Below, one piece after another: positions 1 through 4,164 of a DNA stretch of 5,243 nucleotides. This DNA comes from Christensenella sp. UBA1750 (GTDB taxonomy: Bacteria; Bacillota; Clostridia; Christensenellales; UBA1750), in NCBI GenBank assembly GCA_002315655.1, contig DCHO01000073.1, forward strand, positions 38,427-43,669, given 5' to 3'. How positions within the stretch are numbered: the first letter of the stretch is position 1; each line of letters begins with the position of its first letter. A program made the translations under genes and the position numbers. The notes under the pieces are model-generated. The model did no database searches. It was not told the origin of the DNA and saw nothing but the letters and a program-made list of their open reading frames with translations.

Positions 1-66
1 GCCTCGACGGCTGACAGCTCCCCCATAAATGGAGGAGCCAACCTTCTCAGTCACCTGCGGTTACGG
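1..66 (-). repeat. Partial intergenic hairpin repeat, cut by the left edge
   Basis: Read on the minus strand, this stretch is a chain of small hairpins joined by short conserved-looking links. An imperfect stem (plus-strand 50-55 against 59-64) is followed by TGAGAAGGTT, then a stem GGCTCC...GGGAGC (plus-strand 17-21 against 34-38), then TGTCAGCC and the start of a third stem (plus-strand 1-3 against 9-11). The pattern GGCTCC / GGAGCTGTCAGCC / CTGACTGAG resembles a dispersed intergenic repeat that I recall as common in gut Firmicutes; I could not search for it. The third stem implies that the bases just left of the window read GTCA, completing GTCAGCC against GGCTGAC. An open frame at 29-265 crosses this repeat and is not credible as a gene. 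Confidence 0.55.
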
Positions 67-100
67 CTTTCTCGGCTGCGGCCTCGGTCAGCCCGGTGAA

Positions 101-119
101 GGGCGGGGCAACCCCGCCC
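101..119. repeat. GC-rich perfect hairpin, probable dispersed repeat
   Basis: GGGCGGGG (101-108) and CCCCGCCC (112-119) form a perfect 8-bp stem around a CAA loop, followed by CTACA. A GGGCGGGG-CAA-CCCCGCCCCTACA type element is, from memory, a frequent extragenic repeat in Clostridia. No T-run follows, so it is not a classical intrinsic terminator on the plus strand. Confidence 0.5.
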
Positions 120-165
120 CTACAGTCCACTGGGGTGTCATTCACTACCGCGCTCTGCTTTGCAG

Positions 166-179
166 CCCCATAAATGGGG
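166..179. repeat. Short inverted repeat CCCCATAAATGGGG
   Basis: CCCCA (166-170) pairs with TGGGG (175-179) around TAAA. The first twelve bases are identical to 21-32 inside the repeat at the left edge, so this may be a decayed second copy of that hairpin. Nothing coding is seen between 120 and 208. Confidence 0.35.
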
Positions 180-208
180 ACGCCTGCGGGCGGAAGGAAG
201 AGCGGGGC

Positions 209-336
209 AAAAATGGGGGGATTTTTATGGAAAGAGAAGAAAAAGTGGGGTTTGTTAAAAGATGATTGAATTGAAAATAAGGGAAGGAATGGGAAGTATA
301 GGCGTGGAATAGAGAAATAGGGTTAAGTTGGGTTAG
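209..336 (+). other. Cytosine-free, purine-rich tract upstream of the operon
   Basis: Between 209 and 336 the plus strand has one cytosine (position 303) in 128 bases, and 209-302 has none. It is rich in A and G with scattered T, in sharp contrast to the GC-rich repeats on its left and the GC-rich genes on its right. It opens with a small dyad AAAAAT-GGGGGG-ATTTTT (209-226). No start codon with a ribosome binding site and a credible reading frame is seen. It probably holds the promoter region or part of the 5' leader of the operon, but I cannot point to a convincing -35/-10 pair. Confidence 0.5.
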
Positions 337-339
337 CTC

Positions 340-353
340 GACAAAAATTTGTC
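340..353. promoter_or_regulatory. Dyad GACAAA-AA-TTTGTC, possible operator
   Basis: GACAAA (340-345) and TTTGTC (348-353) are perfect inverted half-sites separated by AA, about 70 bases upstream of the first start codon. The size and spacing suit a dimeric repressor site, and the TTGTCA at 349-354 resembles a -35 box. No good -10 box stands 16-18 bases downstream (the best is CATTTT at 371-376), so the promoter assignment is weak. Confidence 0.25.
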
Positions 354-360
354 AATGAAG

Positions 361-387
361 CATTTTCGCGCATTTTCCGAGAAAATG
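361..387 (+). promoter_or_regulatory. Tandem CATTTTC with one complementary GAAAATG, leader stem-loop
   Basis: CATTTTC occurs at 361-367 and again at 371-377, and both copies are complementary to GAAAATG at 381-387. The nearer copy gives a 7-bp stem with a 3-base loop; the farther one gives the same stem with a 13-base loop. The element lies about 20 bases upstream of the ribosome binding site of the first gene. A role in leader folding is possible but not shown. Confidence 0.25.
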
Positions 388-408
388 AAGATTTGTAGAT
401 TAGGATTT

Positions 409-413
409 GGAGG
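409..413 (+). promoter_or_regulatory. Ribosome binding site of the first carboxyltransferase gene
   Basis: GGAGG at 409-413 is followed by eight bases and then ATG at 422. This decides the start: an in-frame TTG at 407 would place the Shine-Dalgarno sequence inside the coding region and has no site of its own. Confidence 0.85.
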
Positions 414-421
414 TTGGCGCA

Positions 422-1873
422 ATGAGTGTTGATGTGTTGCAGCGCAGACAGCAGTTGCTTGCCGGGGATGAAAATCGCATGGCCAAGCAGCATGATGCCG
501 GCAAAATGACCGCTCGCGAGCGCATCTCCAAGCTGTTTGACGAGAACAGCTTCGTGGAGATCGGCGTTTTTGCGGGCTCGAAGAAGGATGCAAGCTCCGT
601 TGTGACGGGCTATGGCACCGTGGAAGATCGTCCCGTGTACGTTTACGCCCAGGATTTCACCGTGAAGTCCGGCGCGATGAACGAGGAATGTGCCAAGAAG
701 ATCGTGAGACTGATGGAGCTGGCCGCAAAGACCGGTGCGCCTGTCGTCTCTCTGTGTGATTCCAACGGCGCGTCTCTTGAGGAAGGCGTGGCGGCGCTCA
801 ATGCCTACGCTTCCGTGATGAAGGAGACTGCCGCGCTCTCCGGCGTTGTGCCGCAGGTCGCGCTGGTGCTGGGTCCCTGCGCGGGCGCAGCTTCCTTCGT
901 GCCCGAGATGGGCGATATTGTGATCGTGTCCGAGAAGAACGGCTCCATGTTCGTCACCGGTCCGCAGATCGTGGCGGCCAAGGCGGGCAAGGACATTTCT
1001 GCCGTGGATTTCTCCGCCGGGAAACTGGCGAAGGGCGGCGCGGCTGCCATCATAGCCAAGGACGAGGACGAGGCCATTGCCTACGCCCGCAAGGTGCTGT
1101 CTTATCTGCCCTCCAACAATATGGAGGATGCGCCCCTGTTCTCCGCAGACGATCTGAACCGCCAGTTGGACATTGACGCCTTTGCGGATGCTCACGACGC
1201 GGTTGTCCGCATTGCCGATTTCAACGACTATGTGGAGCTGAACAAGGATTACGCCGGAAACATCGTCACCGCTTTTGCCCGCATCGGCGGACGTGCGGTG
1301 GGCATTGTGGCGAACAACCCCGCGGTCAGCGAAGGCAAGCTGTGCGGCGGCGCGTGCAAGAAGGCCGCCCGCTTCATCCGCCTGTGCGACTGCTTCAACC
1401 TGCCCGTGGTGACGCTGGTGAACACGATCGGCGTTGCGAGCGCGGACGAAAACAATAACGCCGCGCTTATGCAGGAAGTGGCCAAGCTCATCTTTGCTTA
1501 CGGCGAATCCGTGTCCCCAAAGATTTCCGTGCTGTGCGGTGACGCCATCGGCGCGGCCTATGCCGCCATGGGCTCCAAGGCCAACGGCGCGGACGTGGTT
1601 TTCGCCTGGCCCTCCGCCTTTGTCGCTCCTATGGACGCCGAAGCCGCCGTGCGCGTGCTCAAAGCGCAGGAGATCAAGGACGGTGCGGACGTAAACGAGC
1701 TGATTGACGCTTACAAGGCCGAAAACGGTGCGCTCAACGCCTGTGAATGCGGTGTGTGCGACGATGTGATCGAGCCTGCCGCCACCCGTCAGATGATCGC
1801 TTCCGCTCTGGAAATGCTCCTGGGCAAGCGCGAAGTCGCCTATCCCCGCAAGCACGGCAATCTGCCGCTGTAA
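422..1873 (+). CDS. Acyl-CoA carboxyltransferase family subunit (MmdA / transcarboxylase 12S-like), divergent
   Basis: This 483-residue protein belongs to the crotonase-fold carboxyltransferase family (Carboxyl_trans), whose members move a carboxyl group between an acyl-CoA such as methylmalonyl-CoA and biotin. Family marks are MTARERISKLFDENSFVEIG (29-48), the N-terminal oxyanion region SGVVPQVALVLGPCAGAA (140-157), FVTGP (177-181), VANNP (296-300), KAARFIRLCD (314-323), the C-terminal oxyanion region AIGAAYAAMGSK (375-386), and DDVIEPAATR (447-456). Both domains are present, at slightly less than the usual ~510 residues. Several signatures are altered: GGSLG is replaced by SGAMN (83-87), DSGGAR by DSNGAS (113-118), the GGA..H segment after FVTGP is lost, and VDVPGF.PG becomes VNTIGVAS (333-340). 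The substrate is therefore uncertain; methylmalonyl-CoA is the default guess. It is probably a soluble part of the membrane decarboxylase encoded downstream. It is too short for glutaconyl-CoA decarboxylase alpha (about 590 residues). The start is set by GGAGG at 409-413. Confidence 0.88.
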   Translation: MSVDVLQRRQQLLAGDENRMAKQHDAGKMTARERISKLFDENSFVEIGVFAGSKKDASSVVTGYGTVEDRPVYVYAQDFTVKSGAMNEECAKKIVRLMELAAKTGAPVVSLCDSNGASLEEGVAALNAYASVMKETAALSGVVPQVALVLGPCAGAASFVPEMGDIVIVSEKNGSMFVTGPQIVAAKAGKDISAVDFSAGKLAKGGAAAIIAKDEDEAIAYARKVLSYLPSNNMEDAPLFSADDLNRQLDIDAFADAHDAVVRIADFNDYVELNKDYAGNIVTAFARIGGRAVGIVANNPAVSEGKLCGGACKKAARFIRLCDCFNLPVVTLVNTIGVASADENNNAALMQEVAKLIFAYGESVSPKISVLCGDAIGAAYAAMGSKANGADVVFAWPSAFVAPMDAEAAVRVLKAQEIKDGADVNELIDAYKAENGALNACECGVCDDVIEPAATRQMIASALEMLLGKREVAYPRKHGNLPL

Positions 1874-1876
1874 GCG

Positions 1877-1914
1877 ATTGGAACCGTACAGAAGCTAAAG
1901 AAGGAGGTTCCGAT
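1877..1914 (+). promoter_or_regulatory. Stem-loop overlapping the ribosome binding site of the OadG-like gene
   Basis: Bases 1877-1885 (ATTGGAACC) pair with 1906-1914 (GGTTCCGAT) in a 9-bp stem with one G-U pair and a 20-base loop. The ribosome binding site AAGGAGG is at 1901-1907, nine bases before the ATG at 1917, so its last two G residues lie in the stem and the rest in the loop. The stop codon of the previous gene (1871-1873) is three bases before the stem. Ribosomes finishing that gene would open the hairpin, which suggests translational coupling. That role is inferred. Confidence 0.45.
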
Positions 1915-1916
1915 TT

Positions 1917-2300
1917 ATGGATTACAGTCTGGGTCAGATCTACGGCGGCGCAAGCATCGTGTTCGTCGTGGGTATGCTGATTGTTTTTATCGCTCTGGTC
2001 GCCATCATCTGCATTCTGGTCATCATGGCGAACATCTTTAAGGCTGCCGACAGGAAGAAGGCCGAAAAAGCCGCCTCTGCCGCACCCGCCGCCCCTGCTC
2101 CCGCCGCCGCGCCCGCTCCCGTTGTGGAGATTGCCAAGGAGGACGATGAGGAGGAGATTGCCGCCGTCATCGCCGCCGTGGTTGCGATGATGAGCGAGAA
2201 CGGCAACGGGCTTGTGGTGCGTTCCGTCCGCCGCGTGGGCAAGAACACCCCCGCATGGAGCGCTTCCGGCCGTCAGGAATACATCGACACCCGCTACTAA
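1917..2300 (+). CDS. oadG: OadG/MmdD-type small membrane subunit of the Na+-translocating decarboxylase
   Basis: This 127-residue protein has the layout of the OadG/MmdD family. A short N-terminus is followed by one long hydrophobic helix (about residues 13-40), a basic patch (RKKAEK, 46-51), an Ala/Pro-rich linker (about 52-70), an acidic stretch EDDEEE (75-80) leading into IAAVIAAVVAMM (81-92), and a C-terminal tail with VRSVRRV (101-107) and WSASGRQEYIDTR (114-126) that matches the family ending. In characterised systems this subunit anchors the soluble carboxyltransferase to the beta subunit and helps assembly. The start at 1917 follows AAGGAGG by nine bases. The stop codon at 2298-2300 directly touches the repeat array that follows. 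The family assignment rests on architecture, the conserved tail and the position in the operon; which named subtype (OadG or MmdD) applies depends on the true substrate. Confidence 0.82.
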   Translation: MDYSLGQIYGGASIVFVVGMLIVFIALVAIICILVIMANIFKAADRKKAEKAASAAPAAPAPAAAPAPVVEIAKEDDEEEIAAVIAAVVAMMSENGNGLVVRSVRRVGKNTPAWSASGRQEYIDTRY

Positions 2301-2472
2301 GTGAAATATTGACGTTGAGTCAATGTGAAATATCCTGCGGATGTGAAATCGGATACTTTGCATCCGGTGAAAAGTTCTTCTCACGCGCCGCAGCGCATTT
2401 CACATGAAGCGAAAGCTTCCTATTTCACACGCGATAAGCGTATTTCACAGATTCCGCAGGAATCTATTTCAC
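2301..2472. repeat. Inverted-orientation GTGAAATA / TATTTCAC hairpin array
   Basis: The box GTGAAATA occurs at 2301-2308 and 2325-2332, with variants GTGAAATC at 2343-2350 and GTGAAAAG at 2367-2374. The array then flips: a degenerate CTTCTCAC at 2377-2384, then (T)ATTTCAC ending at 2403, 2428, 2448 and 2472. Between boxes lie short hairpins of differing sequence: 2308-2313/2319-2324, 2332-2335/2339-2342, 2350-2354/2362-2366, a central one at 2367-2384, 2385-2388/2393-2396, 2406-2410/2415-2419 (GAAA loop), 2429-2432/2438-2441 and 2449-2455/2459-2465. Box spacing alternates near 24 and 18-20 bases. It begins at the base after the upstream stop codon and ends nine bases before the next ribosome binding site. 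No long T-run is seen, so it is not an ordinary terminator. I recall arrays of this style from gut Clostridia intergenic regions; its function is unknown to me. Confidence 0.85.
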
Positions 2473-2481
2473 TACAATAAC

Positions 2482-2487
2482 AGGAGG
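2482..2487 (+). promoter_or_regulatory. Ribosome binding site of the biotin carrier gene
   Basis: AGGAGG at 2482-2487 stands ten bases before the ATG at 2498 and supports that start over the internal Met codon at 2510. It lies just outside the hairpin array that ends at 2472, so the array leaves the site free. Confidence 0.8.
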
Positions 2488-2497
2488 AAATCATCTT

Positions 2498-2887
2498 ATG
2501 CGTAAGTTTATGATCACCGTCAACGGAAAGTCTTACGAAGTCTGCGCCGAGGAAATCAAGGACGGCTCCGCCATGCCCGTGATGCCCGTTGCGCCCGTCG
2601 CCGCTCCCGCTCCCGTGGCCGCCGCTCCCGCCGCGCCCGCTGCTGCTCCCAAGGCTGCCGCCACTCCCGCCGGTGCCGAGGTCGTTTCCGCTCCCATGCC
2701 CGGCACCATCCTGCAGGTGAAGGTTGCCGCAGGTCAGGCCGTTAAGGAAGGCGACATTCTGTTCATTCTTGAAGCCATGAAGATGGAAAACGAGATTCTG
2801 GCTCCCAAGGACGGTACCGTTGCCACCGTTTCCGCTACCAAGGGCGCTTCCGTCAAGGCCGGCGACACCCTCTGCGCGATCCAGTAA
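2498..2887 (+). CDS. Biotin carboxyl carrier subunit (transcarboxylase 1.3S / MmdC-like)
   Basis: This 129-residue protein has the standard layout of a free-standing biotin carrier. A short N-terminal segment (MRKFMITVNGKSYEV, 1-15) is followed by a flexible Ala/Pro-rich linker (about 26-60) and a biotinyl/lipoyl domain (about 61-129). The attachment site is EAMKMEN at 92-98, with Lys95 as the predicted biotinylated residue, and SAPMPGTI (64-71) is the typical opening strand of the domain. Biotin protein ligase would modify Lys95. The carrier then shuttles CO2 between the carboxyltransferase and the beta subunit at the membrane. As the only biotin domain visible in the window, it probably serves both carboxyltransferases, unless the truncated last gene carries its own at its C-terminus. 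The linker matches in composition the one in the OadG-like protein. MmdC, GcdC and 1.3S proteins share this layout, so no symbol is given. Confidence 0.93.
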   Translation: MRKFMITVNGKSYEVCAEEIKDGSAMPVMPVAPVAAPAPVAAAPAAPAAAPKAAATPAGAEVVSAPMPGTILQVKVAAGQAVKEGDILFILEAMKMENEILAPKDGTVATVSATKGASVKAGDTLCAIQ

Positions 2888-2893
2888 GGAGCT

Positions 2894-2921
2894 TCACGCA
2901 AAACACAGAAAAATTGCGTGA
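2894..2921 (+). promoter_or_regulatory. Perfect 8-bp stem-loop between biotin carrier and beta subunit genes
   Basis: TCACGCAA (2894-2901) pairs exactly with TTGCGTGA (2914-2921) around a 12-base A-rich loop. It lies seven bases after the biotin carrier stop codon and is followed by TTCGCGCGG rather than a T-run, so it does not look like an intrinsic terminator. It could protect the upstream message or mark a processing site; that is inference. Confidence 0.45.
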
Positions 2922-2948
2922 TTCGCGCGGAAAGGAAGACATCAATCC

Positions 2949-4139
2949 ATGGATATTTTAGTGAATCTGGATATCGGCAGTACGATTCAGAAATTCCTTT
3001 CTGAAATGATGTTCGCGGAAGTGATCACCAGCGGCAAATGGATCATGATATTGGCGGCCTGTGTGTTCCTGTATCTGGCCATTGCCAAGGGCTTTGAGCC
3101 CCTGCTGCTGCTCCCCATCGCGTTCGGTATGCTGATTACCAACCTGCCCGGTGCGGAAATGTACCACTCTTCCCTCTTTGAGGGCGGTCACGTCCACTGG
3201 GAGGAATTTTCCTCCACGGCAGGACTTGTGGACTATTTGTACTTAGGCGTTAAATTAGGCATTTATCCGCCGCTCATCTTCATGGGCGTCGGTGCCATGA
3301 CCGATTTCGGCCCCCTGATTGCCAACCCCAAGTCCCTGCTGCTGGGTGCTGCCGCGCAGCTGGGCATCTTCGTGGCCTTCTTCCTGGCGCTGGGCTTCGG
3401 CTTCCAGCCCAATGAGGCCGCTTCCATCGGCATCATCGGCGGCGCGGACGGCCCCACCGCCATCTTAGTCACCTCCAAGCTGGCTCCTGACCTCTTAGGG
3501 CCTATCGCCGTTGCGGCGTACTCCTACATGGCGCTGGTTCCCGTCATTCAGCCGCCCATTATGAAGCTGCTGACAACCAAGAAGGAACGGCAGATCGTCA
3601 TGGAGCAGCTCCGCCCCGTCTCCAAGACCGAAAAGGTCATCTTCCCCATCGTCGTGACCATCTTCGTCTCCCTGCTTCTGCCCGATGCGGCTGTGCTCAT
3701 CTCCTGCCTGATGCTGGGTAACTTAATGAAGGAATCCGGCGTGACCGAGAGACTGGAAAAGACCGCCAGCAACGAGCTTTCCAACATTGTTGTTATCTTC
3801 CTGGGCGTTTCCGTCGGTGCCACCGCGACTGCCGAGATTTTCCTGCAGTTGAAAACGCTGGGCATCGTCGCCATGGGTCTTACCGCCTTCGCCTTCGGCA
3901 CCGCCGGCGGCGTGCTGCTGGGCAAGCTCATGTGCTGGATCACCAAGGGCAAGGTCAACCCCTTGATCGGCTCTGCCGGTGTTTCCGCGGTGCCTATGGC
4001 TGCGCGTGTTTCCCAGAAGGTCGGCCAGAAGGAGAACCCCAAGAACTTCCTGCTGATGCACGCCATGGGTCCCAACGTGGCCGGCGTCATCGGTTCCGCA
4101 GTTGCTGCGGGCGTGTTCCTGTCCATGTTCATGAAATAA
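2949..4139 (+). CDS. oadB: Na+-pumping decarboxylase beta subunit
   Basis: This 396-residue integral membrane protein decarboxylates carboxybiotin and couples this to Na+ export. It has many hydrophobic segments and clear family motifs: KGFEPLLLLPIAFGMLITNLP (47-67), GVGAMTDFGPLIANP (113-127), GIIGGADGPTAI (161-172), the NPLIGSAGVSAVPMAAR region (337-353) and GPNVAGVIGSAVAAG (374-388). The residues reported as functional in Klebsiella OadB (Asp203, Tyr229, Asn373, Gly377, Ser382, Arg389) all align without gaps, at a constant offset of 36, to Asp167, Tyr193, Asn337, Gly341, Ser346 and Arg353, so the pump should be active. It is somewhat shorter than the Klebsiella protein. The start at 2949 is preceded by AAGGA (2932-2936), a weaker and more distant site than those of its neighbours, so its translation rate may be lower. 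OadB, MmdB and GcdB are near-identical in motif, so the symbol says nothing about the substrate. Confidence 0.95.
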   Translation: MDILVNLDIGSTIQKFLSEMMFAEVITSGKWIMILAACVFLYLAIAKGFEPLLLLPIAFGMLITNLPGAEMYHSSLFEGGHVHWEEFSSTAGLVDYLYLGVKLGIYPPLIFMGVGAMTDFGPLIANPKSLLLGAAAQLGIFVAFFLALGFGFQPNEAASIGIIGGADGPTAILVTSKLAPDLLGPIAVAAYSYMALVPVIQPPIMKLLTTKKERQIVMEQLRPVSKTEKVIFPIVVTIFVSLLLPDAAVLISCLMLGNLMKESGVTERLEKTASNELSNIVVIFLGVSVGATATAEIFLQLKTLGIVAMGLTAFAFGTAGGVLLGKLMCWITKGKVNPLIGSAGVSAVPMAARVSQKVGQKENPKNFLLMHAMGPNVAGVIGSAVAAGVFLSMFMK

Positions 4140-4145
4140 GTAGAT

Positions 4146-4152
4146 AAGGAGG
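4146..4152 (+). promoter_or_regulatory. Ribosome binding site of the oxaloacetate decarboxylase alpha-type gene
   Basis: AAGGAGG at 4146-4152 is followed by twelve bases and the ATG at 4165. It begins seven bases after the beta subunit stop codon, and the total gap is 25 bases, consistent with one transcript. Confidence 0.75.
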
Positions 4153-4164
4153 ACAATCACCGTT

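Noticed and set aside
209..226. AAAAAT-GGGGGG-ATTTTT as an intrinsic terminator of an upstream gene
   Set aside because: The stem is only A-T pairs and the G-run is in the loop, so it would be too weak. No upstream gene ends in the window.
29..265. A 78-residue plus-strand frame at the left end
   Set aside because: It begins inside a hairpin of the intergenic repeat and crosses the 101-119 hairpin and the cytosine-free tract. It has no ribosome binding site, and its composition changes abruptly along its length.
252..279. TTGTTA (252-257) with AAAATA (274-279) as the operon promoter
   Set aside because: The spacing of 16 is acceptable, but the -10 match is poor and the tract is so A/T/G-biased that such matches are expected by chance.
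407..421. TTG at 407 as an upstream start for the first carboxyltransferase
   Set aside because: The GGAGG at 409-413 would lie inside the gene. It is ideally placed for ATG 422, and the five added residues match nothing in the family.
323..1855. A 510-residue open frame on the minus strand across the whole first carboxyltransferase gene
   Set aside because: It lies entirely opposite a gene with clear family motifs. Its translation is rich in His, Gly and Arg with no recognisable domain, and it is explained by the codon bias of the plus-strand gene.
1734..2384. A 216-residue minus-strand frame across the end of gene 1, the OadG-like gene and part of the array
   Set aside because: The protein is low-complexity Gly/His/Asp-rich, no ribosome binding site is evident, and the frame runs into the non-coding repeat array. 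It is a shadow of GC-rich coding on the plus strand.
2301..2472. The repeat block as a CRISPR array
   Set aside because: The boxes are only 7-8 bases, the spacers are self-complementary hairpins of about 10-17 bases, the orientation flips in the middle, and no cas gene is present.
2301..2472. The repeat block as an intrinsic terminator or attenuator ending the first two genes
   Set aside because: No hairpin in it is followed by a T-run of usual length, and the downstream genes are functional partners of the upstream ones, so read-through must be possible.
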